Source: Hirudo medicinalis (lineage: Eukaryota > Annelida > Clitellata > Hirudinida > Hirudinidae). From it: 64,000 nt of DNA. Below, in pieces: positions 1-13,500 of the stretch. The notes below the pieces were generated by a model. That model saw only the letters and a program-made list of their open reading frames with translations, was not told the origin of the DNA and ran no database searches. The position numbers and the translations under genes were made by a program. Location: positions 35,100-99,099 of the forward strand of contig MPNW01000156.1 of the NCBI GenBank assembly GCA_011800805.1. Direction: 5' to 3'. Position 1 is the first letter of the stretch. Each line of letters begins with the position of its first letter.

Positions 1-137
1 ATTCAATCCATCCACCTGACAACATTCAATCCATTCACCTGACAACATTCAATCCATTCACCTGACAACAATCAATTCATTCACCTGACAACATTCAATT
101 CATTCACCTGACAACATTCAATTCATTCACCCGACAG
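1..137. repeat. 23-bp minisatellite, about 6 copies, truncated at the window edge
   Basis: Six consecutive copies of a 23-base unit (consensus core ACAACATTCAATCCATTCAC plus CTG) run from the first base to about 137. The units differ only by C/T changes (ATCCATC, ATCCATT, ATTCATT), and the last one is degenerate (CCCGACAG). The array probably extends to the left of the window. It lies inside the Ras-GAP gene, downstream of the last exon visible here. Confidence 0.9.
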
Positions 138-1555
138 TAGGCAAATTAAATAACTGACACTCAACCATCAATTGGACATTCCATTCATTCATCTCTATGA
201 AACATGAAAGTTTAATTTATGACTCTATGTTACTAAGAAACTGCAGCTTGATGTTGAAGAAAAGGGAAGCACTCCACAAAAACAACAAACACCCAACTGT
301 TGTCATTGCATCTTCTTTAAGGAATTTAATAAAAGCTGTTAGGACTAACTAGTCTACGTAATGGAGGGGTTAATGCCCTTGCAAATGTTAATGTGTATTG
401 ACAATACGAAGTTAGAAATCCTTGAACTTGTTAATATTTGACAATTACAAGATGGAAGCAGCAATTTCTCAGAGTCTGGAGTTGACAACTTGTATAGACA
501 ATGAATTGACCTCCACAACAATAAATATGATTATCATACTTTATTGAATTAAAATGAAACCCAAGCACATGAGAAATGCTCTCCTCCTTTAAGAAACAAA
601 ACATCTCACATGTATCTCTGCTTTGTTAGAATTTATGACACATCATTTCATCTACAAACGTTGGAAATGTCTGATTTTGAATAGCTGAACAAATTCTTAA
701 GAAACGAGCTGATGGTGGTGATGATGTTAATGGTGATGATGTTAATGATGACGATGACAGCAAAGGAATTAACAAAAAAGTGCAAGCAGCACAAACTACT
801 AAGCAGAGGAATATGGTAAATGCTTTAAAATTTTAAAACTGAAGTGGATGATTTTCCAAAACATAACGAGTGCCACCTAGCAACTACTACCACGACGAGT
901 GCTAGACATCTACACAATCGTCTCCAAGGTTTCGAGAGATGCAATTGGCTAAACAAATATAGGTGAATTAAATGTGCAAACAGGAAATCGTACAAGAGGT
1001 AATTACAATAACAAAAAAGGTGGGTGCAGTTATTAAGACACCGAGGGCCACGTCAGACCACGCAACAGAACGAGATAAGAAGCTGAAGCAAAGCCGGCAG
1101 CAGGTGAAAAAAATCTGCCATCGTACTGATGCAGCCTCCGAATGCCATTTGAAATGTTACCTAAAACTCGCGGGGCCTTCTGGTTCATAAACCGACAGAG
1201 GACTGCAATGCATCCAGTTGTTTTATTAAGTTCGAGGCCTCCGGCACGAAAAATTCAAATTTAAAACATGGAACCACACACAATATGACTAATGAACTCT
1301 TTCAATGATGAAGGAATTGAGAATTACCATTAATAATTATAAGACTACAAAAAGCATCATCATTATCATCGTCATTGCTTTGTCTGTGTCACTTGTTATC
1401 CTGTCAGTTTCTACTTTAACGTTGCATGAAAACCTGACAATTCTGAGATCAGGAAGCAAAAAGACAGAAAAGTGAAGCACAGAAAAGCTTAAAAGAGGGA
1501 CGGTCAAAAATCCATCATCCTCGCGATCATAAGCCGAAGCAAAGCTGGGACTCAC
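138..1555. other. Ras-GAP intron, no exon recognised
   Basis: The minus-strand Ras-GAP exon ending at 1556 has a GTGAG donor, so this stretch reads as its following intron, which runs off the left edge. I looked for the expected next block (the SHESLLSP-like and PH/C2 region of the family) on the minus strand and did not find it. A 72-codon plus-strand frame at 972-1190 has no family resemblance and is not called. A short GATGGTGATGATG tract lies near 712-755. Confidence 0.5.
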
Positions 1556-4500
1556 CCGTCTGAATCCCCATTGGTTTTCTTCCTGTCAAGCTTCGTGGCA
1601 CTTTTAGTCCTCTTGAGGTTGGACTTGAGCTGTTGGGATTTCCTACTGAAAAAGTTCTGGAAAGAAATTATTTCCATCATTATCACATCCACCAAGACAA
1701 TCATCGCCATCACCGCCACCATCATCGCCATCAACATCATCATCATCGCCAACAGCAGCATCTTAGATCATCTTACCGCCAACTTTGACTGGTTCTGCTG
1801 TTGATGTTGTTGGCTTGGTTTTGACGAACTTTCATCTGAACAGAGGGAGGAACCACTGCCCCGTCTCTTGTCGACCACAGAGGTGGAGTGGCTGTAGAAC
1901 TTGTCATTACCTGTCATGACAACATCATGTTAATTACGTCAGGCTGGCCAGTAGCAGTAATCAATAAAAATAAATGATACCAGAGGCGATAAAAACTACA
2001 AAGGCACACAATGTTGCACAGATGAATAGACAGTAGACAAACAGCGATTAACATCAGAATCATCACCATCATCATCACCATCACACAATACTCACCCGCT
2101 TCATTCAAGCAGGCAAGCAGTTGGGTTTGGGTCGACCTATTATCTAATGTCTGACTTTTCTGGAATGAGCCAAGCTTAGCTGGCGTAACTGGAGTAACAA
2201 TAATAATGAGTATGTAATAATTTAGTGTAATTATTATTTAAATTTTTTTGAATATTAAGTAGTAATAAATCATGAAAGTTTAGAATATTCAGTACAGTCA
2301 TGCCTTAGTAAATATCACTTACCATGATGTGGCTGCCCAGAAGAATTGACGGCAGCGGTCGGATCTGAAGTCGTAGGTTGGATCGAAGGTGGTTCGGAGA
2401 CCGTGTCGGCAACCATGAGAAGATCGGAAACGCAACTTCTCTCCAGGTTGTTTCTCCTCTGAAAATCCTCCCTGTTGGGGCCTATCCACTCCCTCGGGAC
2501 TGAGGTCGGCTCGGAAAGGATGTGGTCGTCTCTTAGCCGGGAAATATATTCTTCTGCAGCCTGATGTTAGTGTCGTTAATACTTATTAACCTTTGCTATG
2601 TCATCTTCGAAAATCATGCTGCAGCATCAAAACATTGCTGTTATAATTAATGACGCTGGCAGAATAGAACCAGGACATCGAAAAAATCCGTGTAACAAGT
2701 TTAAAACTTGCAACACCAGTTATATTATCTTAGAAAGTTACACTTTAGAAGTTGTGTAGCAATTCGATGCATGGATGGATAAAAAGAATGGATGCATGGA
2801 TGGATGAATTTCTGACCTTTTCAGAGCGGAAATGGAGGAGCTTCTTGGTGCGTGTATTGAGGAGGCAAAGATGAGGCTCCCATGATGGTCCGAGATGTTT
2901 GTCTTCCTTCAAACGACCAGCACTGTAGCCGTCCATGCAGCACAACACTTCTGAAAGTCATCATCCTCATTAGTCAGGAAATACTATGATATTCACCACT
3001 AAAGTGTTCATCCTAAAGACATTTCAAAATAACTGCCACTAACTGAAGGAGGGATATTAATCAATTATAAAATCAAAAATTAATTAATTAATATAATTAA
3101 ATAATAATATTGTTAATAACAATAATAATAAGAAGAAGGAGAATAACAATAATAATAATATTAATAATAATAATAATAATAATAATAAGAGTAATAATAG
3201 GTACTTAAAACTCCATCAGCGTGATCATCTCACTATAAATTAATAATCATTTCTTTAACCCAAACAAACACCCCTCAGATAAGATAAGGAACGTCCTTGA
3301 TCGGAACTAACGTTAACAATCATTATCACCACCACCATCATCATCACATTCATTACTCGAGCCACCTAATAATAATCATTATCAACACCATTGGCAATCA
3401 CAAGAGTCCAGAGTATCTGTTTGTCTGAAGCCCGCACAGACAATAGGATAGCATTCATTTGATGCTGAACTGGATGATGATTACATGGTGATGATGATAT
3501 CAATAATGGAGGTTAATGCACCGAGGAAACCAATCTGATTACGAAGCAATGTCACATGCCACATGACACTCATCGCCACCATCTCCAAAGCATCGTCGCC
3601 ATCATCATCACCATCACCGACGAACAAATTCAGAAGAAACGAAGTGCTCAACAGATTCACAAATTCATCTGGTGTGATGGGTTATATTAATAATAACAAT
3701 AAAAACGACAACAATAATAATATTAATAATAATAATAATAATAATAACATTAATAATAATCCAACTAAAACGAGCCTCCAATAATCATGAAACATACGTT
3801 TCAAAGACAAGTGGGATTGAATAGAACACAATTCAACATCATCGCCATCATCATCATCACCGCCACAACAACATGGACCTATTCGTATCAATCGACAACT
3901 ACAATGAGAAGACATCTTACACAAATAATCTAATAATTACGACCGACCATGAGCGAACCGTGAGAACGTACCCGCAGTAACTTCAACATCATCATCATCG
4001 TCATCATCACATGACATCTCAATCATCAGCGGTGCAAATATTCAAACCGTATGCGGTCTATCCTGCTACGATAAAACTCTGGCACATCGATGACGACAAT
4101 GTTAATGAAGAAACTGAGGAGGACAACGATGAAGACGACGATTATAGCAGCTGAACAATACTTTGCAATGTGAGCAGTACGAAGAAGTACTGGGAATCAG
4201 CGGCCCTGGATGACACACTCATAATCCAAGATATTTCCTTCAATCTCATTATGAAGGTGATAATAACTACATCGGTGGTCCTGACGAAGGTGATGACGAT
4301 GACTAACATCTTGTAACTTGTCTAGCCTTATTAACCTCGAATCCGATTTTACTGTGATTTACTTACCTTTAGACGATTATCACAAGAAGCAAATAATTCA
4401 CATCCAGGGACTTACTCTGTGAGGAAATACAGACTCCAAACAGTCTAAGCATCCTTGCTCTCCCAATTTACAAATCACACGGCGTCAGCAGATTTCCTCC

Positions 4501-7500
4501 ACACGTGTGACGTCACGATCGACATCGACAAGAAGACGTCACAAGCAGCAACGACAACAGCAGTAGCAGCAACAACAACAACGTGCGAGATTATCCGGAC
4601 AACATTAGCAACGAGATGATCGAGAGGTACGAAGACGTTTCAAAACAGAGTTCCAAGCAAGTACAGACATCCCATGACTTCCGGGTAGGTATCGACGAAG
4701 TAAATATATGAAGAAAAAACAACATGAAAAGCATGAATGGGATTAATTAACGTCGAGCCGGCCATCTAAAACACGTTAACAGGCAATCAACAAGAGTCGT
4801 ACTAAGTCGACTATCATCCAGCTATCAGTAGGAAATACCGAGGAATGTGCGGGTTTTGAGCCAATGCTGATAAGTAATCATAGCACAAAAGATGCCAAAG
4901 TAGATGAACCTTTTGGTGTGATTAGCTTGCTTAATAATCCCCCTCGATTGTTAAAAAGCTCTTAGCATCCCGACTTAAAATTTCCTTGACAGTTTAAACA
5001 GCACAAGTAATAGTAGCCTATTAAATAAACTTGCACGCCTACCATCGCACAACTACAACGACTTCAATTATCTTAACCATGGCAACCACCGCCGTCACCG
5101 TGGCAACACTTGAAATTATGCACATCTTTTTTTAATAATTTCTTGTCGTAACTATTCGACAGAACCACACTCACCGCACAGACAGGTAATCGCCCACCAT
5201 CATTATCATCACCTTCATCGTTCAACTCAAAATCAAACATCAATCTCTTATCTAGGTTTGAGTGTTTAAGATTTGTAGACATCCATTTGTTGGCACCGAT
5301 CCACGAAGCAGGTGTTCCACTTGGGCGCGATGTTTAATTCATCCGATGTATCAATCCGATCAATTTGACGATAGGCTACGCAAGCGTTACATTGATCGAC
5401 TCAAACATCTGAAGAATTCCAAGCCTAAGCACCCCGGCTAACTACAGGATCAGCTTTCCTACAGTTTTTGCAATTGTCAATGATTTTCGTGCGTCCCTCT
5501 CAAATAGGTGATCATGACAAATACTTAACCACAACGGATATTCGAGAGAGCCATCTTCTGTGGATGAATATATGTCGTACGTAGATAAATACTCCTCTTC
5601 CTCTTGTAAATATATCGTGACTGAATGCTTTCCCCGAGTAAAGAACAAACGGAGACTGATGAGCAGATGTAACTCTCAAATCAAGTACCGACAGGTCGAC
5701 CGAGATTTGGCGTCAGTTGCCATCGAGTAAATTGATAGATTTATTACTCAGGGGTATGGATGGAATTCATTTCTGTTGGATGATGAAGATTGAAATCGTG
5801 TGAGAAGAGTCTGATGATAAATTACTTAAAAGTAAAAGTTATTGGCCACAGAGGGATGGAAGGTAAACAAACATGTCCAGTGCATCGAGCACCTGTTCTC
5901 ACTCTGACTTCATTGGCTGCCCTCGGGCCTCGAGCGACCGCCAGGTTAACGAGATGCTAATTTATTCGAATCATGTTTATTCAATGAAGCTAGGCTGACG
6001 GAAGAGGCGACTAATCATTCGACGGTTGTGTAAATAGATATGCAAATGATTTACAACTTGTTCCGATGATGATGATGGTGGTGGTCGTATGTTATAAATT
6101 ATAACAATTCATTGTTATCTTCTTCTCATGGCAGAGTTCAAAATTTGAAATGTTTGAAATTTTCAAATATACTAAAATAGTATGAAGCATGTTCAGATCA
6201 ACTCTGATGATTGAAATAAGTAAGCGATAATAAATAAATTTATCCCATAAATACAACCTCAAGATCACATTACTTACACAAAATTTCCAGGTATTATTGT
6301 TACTAATAGATCAGCAGATCCCCAATTATGGTGGGGTTTTTATACTAGCTAAACGCTATGGTAAAAGGGCTTTGTTATGAATTTCTAAACGTTTCCATAC
6401 CGATAAGATCAGTCCTTTCCTGCAGCGCCCTATTTACTCATTGACATAAGAAAACAACAGATTACAAAATAATTGGACTACGTACCGCACAAAAGCATCC
6501 TGTTTCTCTGACGAGACACAAATGAATCAATATAAGTAAAGGCAAAAAATATTTTTAAAAGTCTAACATCCGAAAATAAAGGTAATAATAACAAATTGAT
6601 GACAAAGCTGATATAATAATGATAATGATAATGATGACGATGGCGATGACGATAATTAATGACGATGCATTTCCAGCATCGGTGACGACTCACGAAGGTC
6701 TCATCACCCATCAACACCTGCGTCAAGTTAATCAACTTTAGTACGATGGGTGATTCTCGACACCCACCATCAACATTGGTGGAAAATATTGACACGTGGA
6801 ATGACACGGAGAGCTCGCAAAATTGGATTGTGGTCCAACGATATCAATGTATTTATAAGCCTGCTTTTATAAATAAATATGCTTTGACCTAAGGTGCATT
6901 TCGCTTAGATCCGTTGTCATTCATAAATTTAATTTAGGACATCCTAGTTTTAAGCCTAGATTACGTTTTTAAAAGGGATCAATTTTCAAATAACTTGGAA
7001 AATCGTTTTAGCGAACCAACAGTTATCCAAGAGTTAAAAGCTTATTAGTTTGCACAACATGTTACTTTGAAATCACGATCTACTTTGATCTGCCTCCTTT
7101 CCCTGAGGAGGACTGCGATGGTGGAGTTGATGATTGCGTTGATGACGAGCTCGCCTGGTCCAAGTAGAGCAAAGGGCTACCCAGAGCAACATGCGTCTTT
7201 CCAAGGACCGAGATGGTGTGAGCTATTTATCCTTCGGTGGGATTACGATTGGATCCAGAAGCAACAAATCAACCAATCAATCAATCCTTGTTGTCAAACA
7301 AAATAACCATTTTTTTCTTATCTTTCTAAACTTCCAGACAAATCAAACTTCTCGACAACGCCAGCGCAACGACCTACAACACAACAATAACAACAGCAGC
7401 AGCAGCAATGGAGGTAGTTCCAGAAGTTAAGGTGGCTACAGACGGACAAACATAAAGCGAGACCAAAGTAAACAATGCGAAAGCACGGCCCTTATATAGG

Positions 7501-10500
7501 CACGCAAGAATCCATTTCGTAGCGCGGCAGGTTCATAACGTCAGTCACTTTCCTGACTGAGCTCGTGTTAGAAACATGAATGGACAGCAGGTATGCAGTT
7601 ATGCTGGTGGAGGAGGTGATGATGGTGATGACGATGATGTGATGATGCTGCCTGTGATGTCACTTCCACGAAGCCCATGAGCATCAAAGTGAAACAACAA
7701 ATGCATGCCGCCTGCACGTCACACTCATCCGCTCTCATCACCTTCACCCCCTCGCCATCATCATCATCAGCACCATAGCTTTTCCATGGAAAAACAACGA
7801 ACAATTAAATGCCATCAATCATTAGAAGATATTGATGACTCACGACTATCATGATCTCCACCTCCATAAACAAACAAATCATCAGCATCACCAAGTCGCC
7901 TTCACTGGGACTCGAGGTTACAACACTGGCAACCCTATCTACCTGGATAAACAACATCCACAACGCACAACCAACAGGTGAGTTCCCGGATGCTATAAAC
8001 TCTCCAGATGTATTGCTTTACAGCCCCGTACCACGGTAAGCAGATTGACAACATCGAAGTATTATTATCACTACCGTTGTTGTTGTGGTTCGTAGCACAA
8101 AGCATTATTCGCGAACAAAAATTCTGGAAGGAGCTTATGCCTATCCATTGCATGGATGTGGAGCGTTGTTAATTTTTCTTGGATGCATCACCATCAATAC
8201 CACAACACTGATTCAAAATGTCATCGTATTTATCGATTGAAACATCTTGTGAGTTTAACACTAAACCCATATAATTCATTTATGAGAGCAAGCACATTTC
8301 AAAAAGTAAATGTAAACACAATGGTTAGGCCTATCGATGACATTTTTTCTTAGAATTAACGCAACTAAAATCCCACGAGGAGTCCGCCCACCTCCCCTCA
8401 ATGAATTAATTTCTCTCATGCATATGCAAATGTGAGATGTGATCTTATGCGAGTCATGATACATTCTCATGAATATTAACGAGCCATGATCAAGTGACGA
8501 AGATAGATTAGTGAAAGATGAATGGTAGGGTAGCTTCGAGTGGAGCCACGGGTCAAGACGTCAGGTGGTTAGCAAGTAGGAATGCTAAGGCTCCCTTACT
8601 CAATAAAATAATACTAATAGTACTAATAATAACAACAACAACAATAACAATAATAATAATAATGATAGTGATGATAATAATAATAATAATAATAATAATA
8701 ACGACAAAGATAGTGATGGAGAAGGTTGTTAAAGATGATGATGAGGACGACACTTGTGATTGCAGCAATTATCGAAAGCAAAGAGCAGCTGTTGTTGACT
8801 GAGTCTTTAAACGATTTCAAAATAGGGACGTCCTAATAACTGAATTCTGTAAGGCATTGAGCACTTTGACTGTTTCGGTAATCGAACATTTTTAACTGCA
8901 ATCTCAAGATAAACAACCATACTGCAACGACGATACACATTCCACCTTCCCTTCATCATCATCGTCATCCTGCCCATCGCCACTACTGGTTTCCAATTAA
9001 CCAACTATCGATTTATCTAGCTCATATGAATGCATCACCCGAGGACGTTCGAGCGACTGAGTAAGATGGGTTGCATTTGGCTCAATTTATTCGCTCAGAC
9101 CAGAGAAATGACCAATAGTCGAAAGTCTTCCAAGGATGCTTAACTACTAATATAACGGATTCGAATGCCAAACTTAAAGGAGATATTATACTTACGTCGT
9201 AATAAATATACAACAAATAGACAGATGGGACGTTACGCTTAAGAGCTGGCCGCCACAAATGCTTTCATCACAATAATACACCTCAACAACACTAACAGGA
9301 ATAAACATTCTTCACGTGTACAACAACAACAACAACAACAACGGAAGCCTGAAAAGAGTAGCATCCATCGATCCGATAGAATCAAATGTAATTGGATGCG
9401 GTCCAGAGCAAGCGATGTCAAAAGTAAGTAGAAATCACAGCAGAGGGAATTTATCTGTCAATCATCCCGATAAGACCAAACAGCATCAGCAATTAGGCAG
9501 CTGCTCGACTGCAGTGTTGGTTGGCACGACACCAACAATCGATCATTACAATGGTAGCGTAATTTTGGGGGCAATAAGTGGAGATCACTTAAACATTTAA
9601 TTCCGCTCCGAGAGGTCTTGAGTTCATTTTGTGTCTCAGAAGGTCAACATTTCAGGCGAGATGTTTATCTAGAGCGCAGCTAAGGCTCTGGAACACTCTA
9701 TGTCACAGAGTCTATGGCATGTTGTCGCGCACATTCGTCGGTAACGTCAAGACAAATAACATTCGAGTTTACCTGATGCAAGGCCCATGACAGGAACGGT
9801 AGAATAATTTATAATCAATTACCCAGGTATGTTTAGTACGCCAGGGACCTCAACTTAACCACTAGAATCATTCATGTGCATCAGGAAGAAGACGCTTGAT
9901 AGCTGCCATTGTCTTATGCTAATTAATCTGATAACAAGTGTGACCGTCGGCCAAAGTAAACAAGACAGCCGTCAGACTCGCTCTTCTTAGGCCCTGGAGT
10001 CCCATCCAGACAAACCCAAAGGCATGTGCATAATCATGCATTGTTTGTTTAGCAAGAATCCATAACTTGGCATTGCCAACAACATACACCATCACTGGTT
10101 TGTCAATCAGTCAATTGGCTAATGGGCCAATGGGACCGACATGAGCGCATGGCACTACTAAACATGGATGTACCAGGAAGGAGTGAATTACAGATGTGCA
10201 ACTGATGATCTGACCTATGCAAGATGTTGCTTCAGATGTGGATTCATAACTCAGGCTAGTTGTTTTGTAGTCTCATTATCATCTCGTAATTGAAGGTGAA
10301 AGTTTAAAATCAAACAAGTAATTAAAATTGAGCAAACATGGATCTGAGTTTTGTGTTTCCTCTAGAAGCCAAGGCATGTTTGTTAAGGTTCATTCCGAAA
10401 TTGTAAACCAGCTTTGGTAGAAATATAATAAAATACACATCAAATTGATCGTAGTCTAACAGCTAATGATTTCAAAAAGTTGGATGTGCCAAAATTTTGT

Positions 10501-13500
10501 ATTGATAAAGACGATTATTGAAGTTCTATTTTTTCAGCATCCATTCTTTATCACTTCCATTAGATAGTAACAGTCATGAAATTCTTAATAATACAGTTAC
10601 TTACTAATATACCAATAAACCTTGAAGCCATATTCACTTCACAAGTTTAACAATAGTTACATTAAGTTACGTCAACAAAACTTGCAGCAAAAGTGTCAAA
10701 TAAAGAAAAACTAGTACTCAACAAGCACAGAGATTTCCTCTCTAACCACAAAATCTGAATAAACTGCAGTCACAAAAACCGTATAAAAATAACAACTACA
10801 AATCAATCCTCAGATCATAAAATCGAAAGAATGGGGAAAAGTCTTAAGAGCATTCAGTGGTTTAGCACCTGTAAAAAGATAACATCTCTGAAGCAAATAT
10901 TCATTTAATCATAGATCTGGCCCACATGAATATACATTATGCCTCATAAAAAAAAAAGCATTGGCAACCCTTGAAGGGTGATGTGCTAAATCCAGCTTAG
11001 AAGTCAAGCTGAAAGAAGTCAATCCGTGGAAAACCAAGCACAGCATCATAAACACGAACAATCACAAGCACATTGAGCTATCAATAAATATTGATACTGA
11101 TATAATAAAGAGAATAAAATAGTAACATCAGTACGATGCATCACATTCCAGTCCACATGATTTCTTTAGCAAAAAAGTTGACAACAGCAATTCAAACAAA
11201 AATATAGAAACTCCATAGAAACTCAGATCTCCATATACTCACAATGGGATATACATGAAAACATGTGAGATGGAAAACTGAGGAGAGAATTATGTAAACT
11301 GAGATCTACTGGATGCCCCTGCCCAAGACTTGGTCATAAAGCCAGATTAAAACTCTCAAGGGAGGATGGAAGGGTGGAGAAAGGTTGCATGCACGATGCC
11401 TATCTATTTCATCTGAAGGTGCTTCATAACAAATTTCAATCTGAAACAAGATGAGCACACACAAGTTCTGCATATCTAAATTAAATGCCAAAATTAAAGA
11501 ATGCTTTGGAAATGTATGAATGGCTGATATTGATAACAAGTTTAATTAACCAAAATTTTTAAAGAAAGACACCACACTAAAACTTTAACTTGTTATCTTA
11601 TTATGCAATCTCAGCAAAATATCCTTAGTAAAGAATAAAGAAAAGCTTTAGGATAAGAAGCCTTGAATGTTTATTTGGTCATCAAATGCAAGTGCCTCCT
11701 TCAACAAAGAAGATGTAGAAAACAAAGAACCACTGAAATATAAATAATGAAACAAAACCTCTGATGAGAAATAGCCCACATACAATTCAATCTCAGGAAA
11801 TAAATTCAACATTTTTGGAGTAGATGAATCATCACCAGAGATTTGGACCTTGGTGAGCTATTTTGTCATCAATCGAGCCCCAAAACATAGTCACAGTAAA
11901 TTAAAATAATTTATGTAATAACAAATGCAAAGGCCCACACACACATCATGGTTGACCATCCTTGGCGATTCAGATCAACCTTTGCAAGCAGGTTTCTACC
12001 AGAACTAAAGAATTCCTAAACTGAAACACATTTGAATGTAGGAATAGGTGCACAAGATTGCCATTCTTAATGTAACTCTCAGGATATTCAAATCAAAACG
12101 ATGTCATTCAGACTTATTAATTGGCAATCACAAGACTAAAATTGACCATTAAAGAATGAATGCAAACATAACCTAATATTCAAGAGGCACACAATCATAT
12201 TAACTACAAACTTGAAATTTGCAAAAAATTCAATAATGGCAAATTGGACCCTATAAACAATAAGACCCAACCCTGGATAAGAAGAGATGTATGAATAAGG
12301 AACACCATTCTTATCATTTTCAGACAATATCTATCTAGGTGGAATGTAGGAAGGCAAACTGCTACCAGTCTGTCTGGACTGAAGGCTCAGATATCAGATG
12401 GACTAGAAATTCCACACACAGGCAGATTTCGATTCAATGGAATCCCAACCTGATTGGAGATAGCAGAATAAGACTACCTCGAAATAATGAGCTTCTTGGA
12501 TTATAGCTAAGCACATCGAAAATCAAACTGGCAAGAATGGCAAAGCATTTTAGAAGACTTTAGACAAAAGTGCTAGATCCTGTTCTTACGTTCAGATTGA
12601 AATAAATCTAATCAATGCCTAGCCTGTTTACTACTGATATCCTGGGAGATCTGTATATTAGGCATGTGTTTCTTGTTTACAAGCAGACCATAGTTAATAT
12701 AAAACAGGTATTAAATCTATCCACTTGGCATATAGAAAGTGGCACCTCCTAAATAGTTCAGACAAAACCATAAGCTGATCTACATCATCGAAGTTGTCAG
12801 TTATTTAATAAAGATGGGAATCAACAACAAGCTGAGCATCAATATTCTAATTTATTTTTAAAATTAGAAGTAGGTCATGATTGTGCAATATGTAATATGG
12901 AAAAAACCATAAGAGGTAAATTCAATGAGTGAATATATAATCAATGTGTGAGTTGGTCATGAGACTGAAGCAGGTGATGATGCAATGATGAATGAGTAGC
13001 CAGATAGCATGTTGGCAAAAAAATATACGAGAAGGAATTCTATGAAGGCAATGAGTCATGAGCCCAAAAACTTAGAAAAAAAACCAAGAAAAAACAGGCC
13101 CTTCAAAAATAGGCAGCTGTCTTGTCTAAATCCATTTATCCTACTCTCCAAAATACGAATCATTCAAACAATTGATTCCCAACAATGTCCAGAGGAATAA
13201 AATAACAAAAATGCAGGAGTCTCAGATCGTGGCAACTCTCTTAACAACTGAAATCCTAGACTCGATATTAAGAACGGGCGTGGTCAAAACACATTTGAAC
13301 TTGAATCCATGTTGATTCAAATATTACCTCAATGGTGAAATACAATGTAAACAAATAATTTCAAGGATTCAGGTTGGTCATTATTTCTGAGAAGCCAATT
13401 AAATATATTTACAACACATTCATCCTTACTTAGTCCATTATTAGCAACATCATCACCAATGTGATCACAGTCACCCTTCTCACCATAACCATCATCATCA

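Noticed and set aside
972..1190. 72-codon plus-strand frame with Lys/Arg-rich peptide
   Set aside because: No family resemblance, no splice context, and it lies in an intron of the opposite-strand Ras-GAP gene.
7490..7500. TATA-like CTTATATAGG in the Ras-GAP intron
   Set aside because: Near-palindromic and A+T-rich, with no coding exon at the right distance on either strand.
9316..9600. 94-codon plus-strand frame containing a GTAAGT
   Set aside because: It opens with a CAA-repeat Asn run and has no recognisable domain. The strong donor-like GTAAGT at 9422 is interesting, but no partner exon was found.
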